Shown: positions 7,149 to 16,472 of the stretch, piece by piece
How the letters are laid out: the number at the start of each line of letters is the position of its first letter
Position numbering within the stretch: the first letter of the stretch is position 1
From: Paenibacillus spiritus
GTDB lineage: Bacteria; Bacillota; Bacilli; Paenibacillales; Paenibacillaceae
Assembly: GCF_008710135.1 (NCBI RefSeq)
Contig: NZ_VYKK01000027.1
Span: forward strand, 1-60,749
Length of the DNA stretch: 60,749 nt
Direction: 5' to 3'
Position numbers and translations under genes: made by a program
The notes under the pieces: generated by a model
Database searches by the model: none
What the model was told of the DNA's origin: nothing
What the model saw: the letters and a program-made list of their open reading frames with translations, nothing else

Positions 7149-7973
7149 ATGAAAGGATATACGATCCCGGTTCATGGTCCCGTCCGGCTCGTGATGACAG
7201 GCAAGTTCGAAGCTTCTTCGGAGGACTGGATGCATCTTAGCCGGGTAATGACCGACTACGAGCTGATTGTGGTGACGGAAGGAACGCTTTATATCGGGGC
7301 GGACGGGGAACGGCATACGGTTGAGAGAGGGGAGTATCTGCTGCTGCCGCCGAAGACGGAGCAGTATGGCTGGCGGACCTCCAAGTGCGCCTTCTACTGG
7401 CTTCATTTTCTGGAGGGGGAACAGGCGGGCGATTCCGGGGAACGCATCGCCATCCCTGAGAAGAAGCTGCTGGTCAGCCCCGACAAGCTCACGGTCATGA
7501 TGAAGCAGCTTCAGGACTCGGTCCGCTCTTATAATGAGAAGCATCTCAACAATTATATGGCGTCGGCGATTCTGTGCGAGCTGTACAACCAGACGCGAAG
7601 CGAGCCGGGCGGGGCCCGGCCGAGGCCGCGGCAGGAGCAGCTCTTCTATGATATTCAGGATTATATCAGCTACCGCCGGACGGAGAATATCCGCGTATCC
7701 GAGGTGGCCCGCCACTTCGGGTACAACAGCAAATATTTGTCGGAGCTGTTCGCCGGGCTGGCCGGCGTGCCGCTCAAGCGGTACATTATCCAGCAGCGGA
7801 TGGAAGCCGCGAAGCATCTGCTGACCGACACCAACGCGAGCATCGGCGAGATTGCGGCCCGGCTGCATTACAGCGACGCCCATCATTTCATGAAGGCGTT
7901 CAAAAAAAACGCCGGACTCACGCCGTCCGAATTCCGCGGCGCCTTCTCCCGGCGTATCCTCAACCGCGAATAG
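7149..7973 (+). CDS. AraC-family transcriptional regulator
   Basis: A 274-residue protein. The first 140 residues form a cupin-like sensor domain (LIVVTEGTLYIGADGERHTV, GEYLLLPP). The last 100 hold the paired AraC helix-turn-helix motifs (IRVSEVARHFGYNSKYLSEL and SIGEIAARLHYSDAHHFMKA, ending FKKNAGLTPSEFRG). Proteins of this build usually control sugar-utilisation genes, but no obvious target lies beside it. I prefer the ATG at 7149 over the upstream TTG at 7131, because GGCGGTG is then at reasonable spacing. It is transcribed alone, convergent with the GNAT gene. Confidence 0.85.
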   Translation: MKGYTIPVHGPVRLVMTGKFEASSEDWMHLSRVMTDYELIVVTEGTLYIGADGERHTVERGEYLLLPPKTEQYGWRTSKCAFYWLHFLEGEQAGDSGERIAIPEKKLLVSPDKLTVMMKQLQDSVRSYNEKHLNNYMASAILCELYNQTRSEPGGARPRPRQEQLFYDIQDYISYRRTENIRVSEVARHFGYNSKYLSELFAGLAGVPLKRYIIQQRMEAAKHLLTDTNASIGEIAARLHYSDAHHFMKAFKKNAGLTPSEFRGAFSRRILNRE

Positions 7974-8015
7974 CCGCCCGGGCCAGCCCGGCGGCTCTTG
8001 CTGCTGCTCTTGCGG

Positions 8016-8564
8016 TTAGCCGAGCAGCTTCCATTCGCTGCGCAGCAGGCCGTAGACGGCATGGTGCACATAGCCGTCCGGCAGCTTCTCCGCTTCCCGG
8101 ATCACACCTTCCAGCACAAATCCGAGCCGTTCCGGGATCGCCCGGCTGCTCCGGTTCCCGGTGGCGCACCGGATCTCAACCCGGTTCAGCTCCATCTCCA
8201 GCAAGGCGTAATCCACGAACACCCGGCAGGCGGCGGTCATATAGCCCCGGCCCTCATAGCCTTCTCCGAGCCAGTAGCCGATGCCGACCGAGCGGTTATG
8301 CCAGTCGACCCCGTGGAAGCCGATGACGCCGGCGAACTCCTCCCGTACCCACAGTCCGGCCGTAAAAGCGCCGTTGTCCGCCGCCTGCTTCACCGACTTG
8401 CTGATAAAAGAGGCCAGATGGCTCTGCTCGGTCACATCATCGACCCAGGGCAGCCACCGGCGAAGCCGGGCCCGGGAGCGCTCCACCTGAAGAAACATGG
8501 GGCGGACATGCTCGGGGGCCAGCGGCTTCAGCACCAGCTCGTCGTCAATGTTGTACTGAAACAT
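8016..8564 (-). CDS. GNAT acetyltransferase, RimJ/RimL-like
   Basis: A 182-residue N-acetyltransferase of the kind that acetylates ribosomal-protein N-termini or small amines. The acetyl-CoA binding region is VGIGYWLGEGYEGRGYMTAA. The family pattern VEIRCATGNRSSRAIPERLG with FVLEGVIREAE is also present. It begins 12 bases after the DUF2164 gene, with its own AAGGAGAG site, so the two probably form an operon. The substrate is unknown. Confidence 0.85.
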   Translation of the reverse strand: MFQYNIDDELVLKPLAPEHVRPMFLQVERSRARLRRWLPWVDDVTEQSHLASFISKSVKQAADNGAFTAGLWVREEFAGVIGFHGVDWHNRSVGIGYWLGEGYEGRGYMTAACRVFVDYALLEMELNRVEIRCATGNRSSRAIPERLGFVLEGVIREAEKLPDGYVHHAVYGLLRSEWKLLG

Positions 8565-8576
8565 GCGCCACTCTCC

Positions 8577-8828
8577 TTATTTGCGCCGAGCTCTCCACTC
8601 CAGCGCGTAAATGTCTTCCTCTAACCCCTGCATCCGCTGGGCGGCCAGCAGACGGCAGTCGGCCAGCGCCTGGTTGTAGACGACCGGGCCAAGATGCTCC
8701 AGGCAGAAGTCCAGCAGATTGCTTGCGGCCAGCTCGCCGATGGCCTCCCCGCGTTCCAGCTCGAAATAGGCCTGGAATTCCGATACGAGGGCTTCGCGCC
8801 GCTCTTTCGGCAATTTCATTGCTTTCAT
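8577..8828 (-). CDS. DUF2164 family small protein
   Basis: An 83-residue protein matching the DUF2164 pattern: an LPKERREALVSEFQAYFELE start, GELAASNLLDFCLEHLGPVV in the middle, and YNQALADCRLLAAQRMQGLE near the end. The function of the family is not known. GGAGG nine bases upstream supports the first of two nearby ATG codons. It is the first gene of a two-gene minus-strand unit with the GNAT acetyltransferase and is divergent from glnS. Confidence 0.8.
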   Translation of the reverse strand: MKAMKLPKERREALVSEFQAYFELERGEAIGELAASNLLDFCLEHLGPVVYNQALADCRLLAAQRMQGLEEDIYALEWRARRK

Positions 8829-9036
8829 AGAAGAAATCCTCCGCTCCCGTGATGATGAATAGAAATCATTGTCTTCACCGTATGCTAACGCAAGGCGGCG
8901 GATTCGTCAAAGGGGAAGCGCAGAAGGGGCGGCAGCCGGAAAGCCGGATTCCGCAGCTCCCGCGGCGTTTTATTGAACAATCGGGTCTTAACGGGTATAT
9001 TAAAAAGATACATTACCGAGTGAAAGGTTGATTGCA

Positions 9037-10722
9037 GTGGAGAACCGTACGACCCCCTCCAATTTCATCAAAACGATTATTTCCGAGGACTTGAAGTCGG
9101 GAAAAGTGAACGGCGTCGTCACCCGTTTTCCGCCGGAGCCCAACGGCTATCTTCATATCGGCCATGCCAAGGCGATCTGGATTAACTTCACCCTGGCCGA
9201 CGAGTTCGGCGGCGAGACCAATCTGCGCTTTGACGATACGAATCCGCTCAAGGAAGATACGGAATACGTGCAGTCCATCCAGGAAGACGTGAAATGGCTG
9301 GGCTACGAGTGGAAGAATCTGCGGTTCGCTTCGGACTATTTTGAGGAGATGTACCAACGGGCGGAATTGTTGATCCAGAAGGGCAAAGCCTACGTCGATG
9401 ATTCGACTCCGGACGAGATCCGCGCCCTGCGCGGCACGCTGACCGAGCCGGGCAAGGATAGCCCGTACCGGAACCGCAGCGTAGAAGAGAATCTCGACCT
9501 GTTCCGCCGTATGCGGGCCGGAGAATTCGGCGACGGGGAGAAGGTGCTGCGCGCCAAGATCGACATGGCTTCGCCGAACATCAATCTGCGCGACCCGGTG
9601 ATCTACCGGATTGCCCATGCCCATCATCATAATACCGGCGACGCCTGGTGCATCTACCCGATGTATGCCTTCGCCCATCCGCTGGAGGATGCGATCGAGC
9701 ATGTGACCCACTCCCTCTGTTCGCTGGAGTTCGAGGACCAGCGGCCGTTCTATGACTGGGTGGTGGCGGAATGCGAGATGGAGGCCGAGCCGCGCCAATA
9801 TGAATTCGGCCGTCTGAACTTGGCCCAGACCGTCACCAGCAAGCGCAAGCTGAAGCTGCTGGTGGACGAAGGGCATGTGGACGGCTGGGACGACCCGCGG
9901 ATGCCGACGATCTCGGGTCTGCGCCGCCGGGGCTATACGCCGGAGGCGATCCGCAGCTTCGTCTACGAGACCGGGATTTCCAAGAGCCAGGGGCTTGTGG
10001 ACCTCGGGATGCTGGAGCATTTTATCCGCGAGGATCTGAAGCTGAAGGCGCCGCGCACGATGGCCGTTCTCCGGCCGCTGAAGGTGGTCATCACCAACTA
10101 CCCGGAGGGCCAGACCGAGTGGCTGGAAGCCGAGAACAATATCGAGAATGAAGAGATGGGCGTGCGGAAGATTCCATTCTCCCGGGAGATCTATATTGAA
10201 CGGGACGACTTCATGGAGAACCCGCCGAAGAAATTCTTCCGCCTGTTCCCGGGCAACGAGGTGCGGCTGAAGTATGCGTACTTCATTACCTGCAACGAGG
10301 TTATCAAGGATGAGAACGGCGAAGTGGTGGAGCTGCGCTGCACCTATGATCCGGACACGAAGACGAGCACCCGGAAGGTAAAAGGCACGCTGCATTGGGT
10401 CGAAGCCTCCCACGCCGCCCCTGCCGAGTTCCGCCTGTACGAGCCGCTGATTCTGGACGAAGAGCTAGAGGGCGAAGCGGCGGAAGCGGAAGGGGAAGAC
10501 AAGCCGGAGAAGACTTTCCTGGACAAGCTGAATCCGAATTCGCTGGAGATTCTGCACGGCTTCGTCGAGCCGGGACTCAAGGACAGCGCGCCGCAGGACA
10601 AGTTCCAATTCTTCCGCCACGGCTACTTTAATGTAGACAGCCGCTACTCCAAGCCGGGCGAGCCGGTGTTCAACCTGATTGTGAGACTGAAGAGCTCCTA
10701 CCAGCCGCCGAAGGAAGGGTAG
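9037..10722 (+). CDS. glnS: Glutaminyl-tRNA synthetase
   Basis: A 561-residue class I aminoacyl-tRNA synthetase that charges tRNA-Gln directly. The HIGH signature lies in [17 protein letters not shown] and the KMSKS-like loop in [10 protein letters not shown]. The remaining GlnRS features follow, including [20 protein letters not shown] and a two-barrel anticodon-binding C-terminus. A short acidic insert ([17 protein letters not shown]) lies near residues 476-492. I chose GTG 9037, since AAAGG lies nine bases upstream; the earlier TTG at 9028 has no spacing. Most Firmicutes use GatCAB instead, so a direct GlnRS is notable, although it does occur in paenibacilli. Confidence 0.93.
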   Translation: MENRTTPSNFIKTIISEDLKSGKVNGVVTRFPPEPNGYLHIGHAKAIWINFTLADEFGGETNLRFDDTNPLKEDTEYVQSIQEDVKWLGYEWKNLRFASDYFEEMYQRAELLIQKGKAYVDDSTPDEIRALRGTLTEPGKDSPYRNRSVEENLDLFRRMRAGEFGDGEKVLRAKIDMASPNINLRDPVIYRIAHAHHHNTGDAWCIYPMYAFAHPLEDAIEHVTHSLCSLEFEDQRPFYDWVVAECEMEAEPRQYEFGRLNLAQTVTSKRKLKLLVDEGHVDGWDDPRMPTISGLRRRGYTPEAIRSFVYETGISKSQGLVDLGMLEHFIREDLKLKAPRTMAVLRPLKVVITNYPEGQTEWLEAENNIENEEMGVRKIPFSREIYIERDDFMENPPKKFFRLFPGNEVRLKYAYFITCNEVIKDENGEVVELRCTYDPDTKTSTRKVKGTLHWVEASHAAPAEFRLYEPLILDEELEGEAAEAEGEDKPEKTFLDKLNPNSLEILHGFVEPGLKDSAPQDKFQFFRHGYFNVDSRYSKPGEPVFNLIVRLKSSYQPPKEG

Positions 10723-10752
10723 GCAAGTCCCCTGCTTCGGGCAGGGCTTGCC
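10722..10752 (+). terminator. GC-rich hairpin after glnS
   Basis: GGCAAGTCCCCTGC and GGCAGGGCTTGCC pair around a TTCG tetraloop. The T tract is poor, so termination may be completed by the hairpin at 10786. Confidence 0.6.
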
Positions 10753-10785
10753 GATTCTTCCTTCGGAGCAGCCGTGGGACTATAG

Positions 10786-10830
10786 GACCGTCTTTCGCCG
10801 TCTTTCGACAGGTGAAAGACGGTCGTTTTG
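10786..10830 (+). terminator. Second hairpin terminator between glnS and the ABC operon
   Basis: GACCGTCTTTC (10786-10796) pairs with GAAAGACGGTC (10814-10824), followed by GTTTTGT. The loop contains a second CGTCTTTCG that could pair instead. Confidence 0.7.
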
Positions 10831-10839
10831 TCGAAAGTG

Positions 10840-10868
10840 TTGAAATACCAAGTAATCTTATATATAAT
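10840..10868 (+). promoter_or_regulatory. Sigma-A type promoter of the ABC importer operon
   Basis: TTGAAA (10840-10845) and TATAAT (10863-10868) are separated by exactly 17 bases. The transcription start would fall in or just before the tandem 13-mer at 10877. Confidence 0.8.
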
Positions 10869-10876
10869 TAAGAATA

Positions 10877-10902
10877 TTAGATCAGGACTTTAGATCAGGA
10901 CT
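10877..10902 (+). repeat. Perfect tandem 13-bp repeat at the transcription start
   Basis: TTAGATCAGGACT occurs twice in direct tandem (10877-10889 and 10890-10902), immediately after the promoter and before the ribosome binding site. It could be an operator or an mRNA leader element. No matching regulator is identified. Confidence 0.85.
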
Positions 10903-10925
10903 ATAGACAGAAGGGGCGAAATCAT

Positions 10926-12557
10926 TTGAAGAACTATCGTATCGGCTTTATCGGCATGCTGCTGTTGGTGCTGCTGGTTACAGCCTGCTCGAACGGCAAC
11001 AACAACGCTTCGTCTTCGAAGGGCGACGCTTCCTCCAGCCAGGCTCCGGCCTCCTCGGCGGCTCCGTCCGGCGAAGGCACACCCAAAGACGGCGGCAGCC
11101 TGATTATCGGCGTAGCGGCCGACCCGGTGATCCTCAATCCCAACTATGCCGGGGACCGCGTCAGCCTGACGATTGACCAGGCGCTGTTCGCGCCGCTGTT
11201 CCAAGTCAATAACGGCAAGAAGACGTTCTATCTGGCGGAGAGCCTGACGCCTTCCGCAGATAATCTGACGTATACCCTGAAGCTCAGAGACGGACTGACC
11301 TGGCATGACGGCGAGAAGCTGACGGCCGACGACGTCGTCTTCACAATCGAGAAAATTCTCGACGAGAAGCAGAACAGCTTCCTGCGCGAGAGCTTCGTCG
11401 TCGGCGGCAAGCCGGTCGAAGCCGTTAAGGTGGACGATCTGACCGTGGAGTTCAAGCTTCCGCAGGCCAGTCCGGCGTTCGAAGCCGCCCTGGTGCAGGT
11501 CTCCCCGATTCCGAAGCATATCTTCCAGAACGAGACGGATATTGAGAAGAGCGGCAAGAACGCGGCTCCGGTCGGCTCCGGCCCGTTCAAATTCAAGGAA
11601 TACAAGACCGGCGAGTACCTGACGCTGGAGCGTTTTGACAACTACTTCGGCGGCAAACCGCATCTGGATTCCGTCACGTACCGGATCGCCAAGGATACGA
11701 ACGCAGCCAATCTGGCGCTGCAGAACGGCGAGATCAATGTGAAGTATCTCGACCCGCAGGATATCTCGACGATTGAAGCGACCGGCAACTTCGACATTCT
11801 GCCGTACAGCGAAGGACGCCTGTCCTACCTGATGTTCAACGAGAACAGCGACACCGGCGTACTCGGCAAGAAGGAAGTCCGCCAGGCCCTCTCTTACGCG
11901 CTGAGCCGCGATGAGATCATTCAGACCGCCTATACTTCCGGCGATTACGCCGATCCGGCCAAGTCGTTCCTGACGCCGGACGCGCTGTTCTTCACCAATG
12001 ACGTTCCGACCTTCGACAATGATACCGCCAAGGCCAAGGAAATGCTGGATGCCGCGGGCGTGAAGAATCTGAAGCTCCGCTTCATCGTACAGAGCGGCAA
12101 CAAGGTGCAGGAAGCCGTCTCTCTGTATGTGCAGCAGAAGCTGAAGGCTGTAGGCATCGAGGTGGAACTCCAGAGCATGGATTCCAGCGCCTTCGTCCAG
12201 AAGTTCAACGATCTGAAGGCCGCTGATTACGAACTCGTGCTGACCGGGTATATTATGGGATACGATCCGGACCCGTACCGCATTCTGTTCGCTTCAGGCG
12301 GAAGCTCGAACTACTCGCACTACAACAACCCGGCAGTCGATCAGCTGTTCGAGCAGGGTGCAGGCGAAGTAGACCCGGCCAAGCGCGGCGAGATCTACAA
12401 GAAAGCCCAGGTGCAGATTGCCGAAGACGCGCCGATCTATCCGATTGCCTACACGAAGACGATCGTAGCGGTATCGAAGCAGTTCGGCGGCATCGACGAA
12501 GCCGTGCTGAAGCCGGTTGTCATCTTCGAGGATCTGTCGAAAATCTATCAGAAATAA
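10926..12557 (+). CDS. ABC transporter substrate-binding lipoprotein, family 5 (peptide/nickel type)
   Basis: A 543-residue extracellular binding protein. The signal peptide ends in lipobox LLVTACSN, then a Ser/Asn/Ala-rich linker. The family 5 body follows, with GGSLIIGVAADPVILNPN, TYTLKLRDGLTWHDGEKLTA and the GSGPFKFKEYKTGEYLTLER block. The TTG start is supported by AAGGGGCG eight bases upstream. It heads an operon with two permeases and two ATPases, the full Opp/Dpp/Nik set. The substrate (oligopeptide, dipeptide or metal chelate) cannot be fixed from sequence. Confidence 0.93.
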   Translation: MKNYRIGFIGMLLLVLLVTACSNGNNNASSSKGDASSSQAPASSAAPSGEGTPKDGGSLIIGVAADPVILNPNYAGDRVSLTIDQALFAPLFQVNNGKKTFYLAESLTPSADNLTYTLKLRDGLTWHDGEKLTADDVVFTIEKILDEKQNSFLRESFVVGGKPVEAVKVDDLTVEFKLPQASPAFEAALVQVSPIPKHIFQNETDIEKSGKNAAPVGSGPFKFKEYKTGEYLTLERFDNYFGGKPHLDSVTYRIAKDTNAANLALQNGEINVKYLDPQDISTIEATGNFDILPYSEGRLSYLMFNENSDTGVLGKKEVRQALSYALSRDEIIQTAYTSGDYADPAKSFLTPDALFFTNDVPTFDNDTAKAKEMLDAAGVKNLKLRFIVQSGNKVQEAVSLYVQQKLKAVGIEVELQSMDSSAFVQKFNDLKAADYELVLTGYIMGYDPDPYRILFASGGSSNYSHYNNPAVDQLFEQGAGEVDPAKRGEIYKKAQVQIAEDAPIYPIAYTKTIVAVSKQFGGIDEAVLKPVVIFEDLSKIYQK

Positions 12558-12590
12558 CGCGTATCCCTACGCGTCCAAGAATAAGCGGGT

Positions 12591-12623
12591 TCCCGGCTCA
12601 GCCGGTGAGCCCGGTTTATTTTT
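12591..12623 (+). terminator. Hairpin with T-run between binding protein and permease genes
   Basis: CCGGCTCA pairs with TGAGCCCGG (one bulge) around GCCGG and is followed by a TTTATTTTTTT tract. Its place inside the operon suggests partial termination, so that more binding protein than membrane components is made. Confidence 0.7.
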
Positions 12624-12659
12624 TTGGCCGTATGGGCCCGGAGGGGACGGAATCTAGAC

Positions 12660-13610
12660 ATGGGACGAAGAATCGTGGGAAGACTGCTGCAGACCGTGCC
12701 GATGCTGTTCTTTGTCTCGGTGGTATGTTTTGCGATGATCAAGCTCGGACCGGGCGACCCGGTGCTGTCGTTTGTGACGCCGAACATGCATGCCGAGGAT
12801 ATTGAGCGCATCCGCCACAACCTGGGCCTCGATCAACCTGCCTATATTCAATATTTCAATTGGCTGAAGGAAGTCGTCCAGGGCAACTTCGGCTATTCGC
12901 TGGTTAACCATCAGCCGGTGCTGGATCAGATTCTGGACCGGCTGCCGGCTACCGCGGGCCTGATGGGGAGCGCCATCGGGATCGGCGTGCTGCTTGCCCT
13001 CCCGTTCGGCCTGCTTGCAGGTGCGAACCGGGGGCGCTGGCTGGACCGGGCGGTCAATGCGGTCGCCTATGTGGGAATCTCCATTCCCGTCTTTTGGCTG
13101 GCGATTCTGATGATCTATCTGTTCGCCATCCATCTGCACTGGCTGCCCAGCATGGGCATGCGGACAATCGGCGTCAGCTCGGCGGCGGATGTGCTGAAGC
13201 ACGGTCTGCTGCCCTGCCTGACGCTGGCTTTCGGTTTCTTCGCGGTCTATGTCCGCTACATCCGCTCCAGCACCATCGGGCAGCTTCGGGAAGACTATGT
13301 GCAGCTTCAGTATGCGTTCGGCTCCGCCCGGCGCATCGTGCTGTTCCGGCATGTATTGAAGCATGTGATGCTGCCGATCATTACGCTGCTCGGCATGTCG
13401 ATGGGGGATCTGGTCGCCGGCGCAATCGTCACCGAGACGGTCTTCTCCTGGCCGGGCATCGGCTCGCTCGGAATGACGGCGGTGAAGGGCATGGATTACC
13501 CGCTGATTATGGGAATTACCCTGCTGTCCTCGCTGCTCCTGATTCTGGGCAACCTGGCTGCGGATATTCTCTATACCATCGTGGACCCGCGCATTAAAGG
13601 ATCGAGGTGA
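12660..13610 (+). CDS. ABC transporter permease, DppB/OppB type
   Basis: A 316-residue inner-membrane permease with about six membrane segments. Typical features are the FFVSVVCFAMIKLGPGDPVL start and the loop with LGLDQPAYIQYFNWLKEVVQ. The EAA-like coupling region is DYVQLQYAFGSARRIVLFRH, and the end is DILYTIVDPRIK. The ATG at 12660 is preferred over an in-frame ATG at 12624, because GGAGGGGACGG precedes it and the MGRRIVGRLLQ start fits the family. The second permease begins seven bases later. Confidence 0.92.
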   Translation: MGRRIVGRLLQTVPMLFFVSVVCFAMIKLGPGDPVLSFVTPNMHAEDIERIRHNLGLDQPAYIQYFNWLKEVVQGNFGYSLVNHQPVLDQILDRLPATAGLMGSAIGIGVLLALPFGLLAGANRGRWLDRAVNAVAYVGISIPVFWLAILMIYLFAIHLHWLPSMGMRTIGVSSAADVLKHGLLPCLTLAFGFFAVYVRYIRSSTIGQLREDYVQLQYAFGSARRIVLFRHVLKHVMLPIITLLGMSMGDLVAGAIVTETVFSWPGIGSLGMTAVKGMDYPLIMGITLLSSLLLILGNLAADILYTIVDPRIKGSR

Positions 13611-13617
13611 CCCCTGT

Positions 13618-14463
13618 ATGAACCGAAGAATCTGGACAAATATCGGACGGGAGCTGCGGGAGAGCCGCTGGGGCATTGCGGCCCTTGCGCTGCTCGGCGT
13701 GCTGGTGCTGGGCGCGCTGCTGGCCTTTCTCTCGCCGTATGACCCCAATCAAATGAATGTGATGGACCGGCTGCAGCCGCCGGGAGCGGACCATTGGTTC
13801 GGAACGGATGAATACGGGCGCGATTATCTTGCCCGGGCGCTGTACGGCGGACGAATCTCGCTGCTCGTCGGCTTCTCCGCCATGCTGGTCGCCTCGCTGA
13901 TCGGCGTGACGGTCGGGGTGATCAGCGGCTATTTCGGAGGCTGGGTGGATTCGGTGCTGATGCGGATGCTGGATATTATTCTGTCTATCCCGTCGTTCCT
14001 GATTCTGCTGCTGCTCAGCGTCTTTCTGAAGCCGAACGTAATCAGCCTGATTCTGATTATTGCTTTTCTGATGTGGATGAACATCGCCCGGGTCGTCCGC
14101 GCCGAGACGATGACGCTGAAGGAGCGCGAATATGCGCTCTACGCCAAGGCCTCCGGCCAGAACACGCCGGGCATCATAGTGAAGCATATTCTTCCCGGAC
14201 TGATCCCGACGATCATTGTCGGCGCGACCAACAGCATCGCCTCGGCGATTCTGATGGAGTCGTCGCTCAGCTTCCTGGGCTTCGGCATCCAGCCGCCGAA
14301 TGCGACCTGGGGCAGCATGCTCAACAGCGCGCAGGGCTCGATGGCCCAGGCGCCGTATCTGGCGGTGTTCCCGGGGCTGCTGATTCTGTTGACGGTGCTC
14401 TGCTTCAATGTGCTGGGCGATATTCTGCGGGTCGGCTTCGAGCCGAAGCTGCTGAAGCGATAA
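13618..14463 (+). CDS. ABC transporter permease, DppC/OppC type
   Basis: A 281-residue partner permease. It has the family's periplasmic signature HWFGTDEYGRDYLARALYGG after the first membrane segment. The coupling helix REYALYAKASGQNTPGIIVK is followed by HILPGLIPTIIV, and the last conserved segment is SLSFLGFGIQPPNATWGSML. GAGGTGA lies upstream of the ATG. It lies within the five-gene importer operon. Confidence 0.92.
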   Translation: MNRRIWTNIGRELRESRWGIAALALLGVLVLGALLAFLSPYDPNQMNVMDRLQPPGADHWFGTDEYGRDYLARALYGGRISLLVGFSAMLVASLIGVTVGVISGYFGGWVDSVLMRMLDIILSIPSFLILLLLSVFLKPNVISLILIIAFLMWMNIARVVRAETMTLKEREYALYAKASGQNTPGIIVKHILPGLIPTIIVGATNSIASAILMESSLSFLGFGIQPPNATWGSMLNSAQGSMAQAPYLAVFPGLLILLTVLCFNVLGDILRVGFEPKLLKR

Positions 14464-14477
14464 GGAGGAGACGCAAG

Positions 14478-15524
14478 ATGACTGAGCCTTTGCTGTCCGT
14501 AGACGATCTGAAGGTCTCCTTCCGGACGCGGGATGGAGAGAACGAGGCGGTGCGGGGAGTCAGCTTTCATATGGAAGAAGGCGAGACTCTCGGCATCGTC
14601 GGCGAATCCGGCAGCGGCAAAAGCGTGACCGCCAAGTCGATTATGGCGCTGATCCAGCCTCCCGGCCGGATTGCCTCCGGCACGGTAAAGTACCGCGGCC
14701 GCAATCTGCTGGAGCTGCCGGAGAGGGAATGGCGGCGGATTCGGGGGAACCGGATCGCCATGATTTTTCAGGACCCGATGACTTCGCTCAATCCGCTTCG
14801 CCGGATCGGGGACCAGATCACGGAAGTGATCCGGCGCCACCGCGGCTTGTCGAAGGCGGAGGCGGCCGAGGAAGCGGTCCGGCTGCTGGCCGATGTCGGC
14901 ATTACGAACCCGCGCGAACGGCTGCGCCAGTATCCGCATGAATTCAGCGGCGGCATGCGCCAGCGGGTCGTGATTGCGATGGCCCTATCCTGTTCGCCGG
15001 AGCTGCTGATTGCCGATGAACCGACGACCGCGCTCGATGTGACGATTCAGGCGCAGATTCTGGAGCTGTTCAAGGATCTCCGGGAGAATTCCCGAACCGC
15101 CGTTGCGCTCATTACCCATGATCTCGGCGTGGTGGCGCAGGTGTGCACGCGCGTGATCGTGATGTACGGCGGACTGATTATGGAAGAAGGCAGCGTAGAG
15201 GATATCTTCCGCCGCCCGCAGCATCCGTATACGCTCGGACTGCTGCGTTCGCTGCCCAAGCGGGGGGCGGAAGGGCGGGAGCGGCTGACGCCGATTGAAG
15301 GCTCGCCGCCCGAGCTGCTGAACCCGCCGCCGGGCTGTCCGTTCCGGGACCGCTGTCCGCATGCGTTCGCGCGCTGCGTGGAGCGTCCGCCGGCGTTTGA
15401 GCTGGGCGAGGGACACCGCTCCGCCTGCTGGCTGGCCGAGGAGATGGCCGCCGGTGTCCAAGCGAAGAGCGGGACGGCGGCTACGACAGATAAGGAGCGT
15501 GCGGCCGATGGCAACCGGGAATAA
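14478..15524 (+). CDS. ABC transporter ATPase, DppD/OppD type
   Basis: A 348-residue ATPase with Walker A GESGSGKS, signature EFSGGMRQRV and Walker B LLIADEPTTALDV. It also has the C-terminal oligopeptide-transporter extension (PPGCPFRDRCPHAFARC), whose cysteines can hold an iron-sulfur cluster in related proteins. The ATG at 14478 is preceded by AAGGAGGAG. A longer open frame upstream lies inside the permease gene and is not used. Its 3' end overlaps the next ATPase gene by 17 bases. Confidence 0.93.
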   Translation: MTEPLLSVDDLKVSFRTRDGENEAVRGVSFHMEEGETLGIVGESGSGKSVTAKSIMALIQPPGRIASGTVKYRGRNLLELPEREWRRIRGNRIAMIFQDPMTSLNPLRRIGDQITEVIRRHRGLSKAEAAEEAVRLLADVGITNPRERLRQYPHEFSGGMRQRVVIAMALSCSPELLIADEPTTALDVTIQAQILELFKDLRENSRTAVALITHDLGVVAQVCTRVIVMYGGLIMEEGSVEDIFRRPQHPYTLGLLRSLPKRGAEGRERLTPIEGSPPELLNPPPGCPFRDRCPHAFARCVERPPAFELGEGHRSACWLAEEMAAGVQAKSGTAATTDKERAADGNRE

Positions 15525-16428
15525 AGAAGTGCTGGTGGACGTCAGCGGGTTGAAGAAGCATTTTGTTGCCGAGCGCGGACTCTTCGGCCGCCGGGAGAGC
15601 GTGCTGAAGGCGGTCGACGGCGTCAGCTTCCAGATCCGGCGCGGCGAGACGTTCGGGCTGGTCGGAGAGTCGGGGAGCGGCAAGTCAACGGTCGGCCGCT
15701 GCCTGCTGCGGCTGTACGATTACACCGCAGGCGAGGTGCGGTTCGGCGGCCAGCCCATCGGCGGGCTGGGAGAGAAGGCGCTGAAGCCGTTCCGGCGGCG
15801 GATTCAGTCGATTTTTCAGGATCCGTATTCGTCGCTGAACCCCGGGCTGAATGTGCTGGAGCTGATCGCGGAGCCGATGAAGATTCACGGCCTGTACCGG
15901 CCCGGCAAGAGCCGGGAGGAAGTGGTGGCGCTGCTGGAGAAGGTCGGCCTCAAGAGCGAGCATCTGTACCGGTATCCGCATGAATTCAGCGGCGGCCAGC
16001 GGCAGCGCATCTCGATTGCCCGCGCCCTGTCGGTGCGGCCGGAGTTCGTCGTCTGCGACGAGCCGATCTCGGCGCTCGACGTATCCGTGCAGGCCCAGGT
16101 CGTCAACATGCTGGAGGATCTCCAGCAAGAGCTTGGCCTGACCTACCTGTTCATCGCGCATGATCTGTCGATGGTCCGGCATATTTCGGACCGGATCGGC
16201 GTCATGTATGCGGGCCGGCTGGTCGAGGTGGCGGACAGCGATGAGCTGTACGACAATCCGCAGCATCCGTATACGCGGGCGCTGCTGTCGTCCATGCTGG
16301 AGCCCGATCCGACCGGCAGCGGCGAGCGGGTGCTGTTCGACCGCCGCGCGCTGCGGTTCGAGGCGGGAGAGGGCGGCGAGCTTCGCGAGGTTGCGCCGGG
16401 CCATTGGGTGGCGGACTACCGCCAATAA
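15508..16428 (+). CDS. ABC transporter ATPase, DppF/OppF type
   Basis: A 306-residue second ATPase with Walker A GESGSGKST, signature EFSGGQRQRI and Walker B FVVCDEPISALDV. The switch region follows (LTYLFIAHDLSMVRHISDRI). TAAGGAG precedes the chosen ATG. The overlap with the upstream gene implies coupled translation. The C-terminal extension is short and has no CPFRDRC-like cysteines. Confidence 0.93.
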   Translation: MATGNKEVLVDVSGLKKHFVAERGLFGRRESVLKAVDGVSFQIRRGETFGLVGESGSGKSTVGRCLLRLYDYTAGEVRFGGQPIGGLGEKALKPFRRRIQSIFQDPYSSLNPGLNVLELIAEPMKIHGLYRPGKSREEVVALLEKVGLKSEHLYRYPHEFSGGQRQRISIARALSVRPEFVVCDEPISALDVSVQAQVVNMLEDLQQELGLTYLFIAHDLSMVRHISDRIGVMYAGRLVEVADSDELYDNPQHPYTRALLSSMLEPDPTGSGERVLFDRRALRFEAGEGGELREVAPGHWVADYRQ

Positions 16429-16472
16429 GGCAAGAGAATCGGCGGCGGCCTGCCGCGAAGGAGGAGAAGAGA

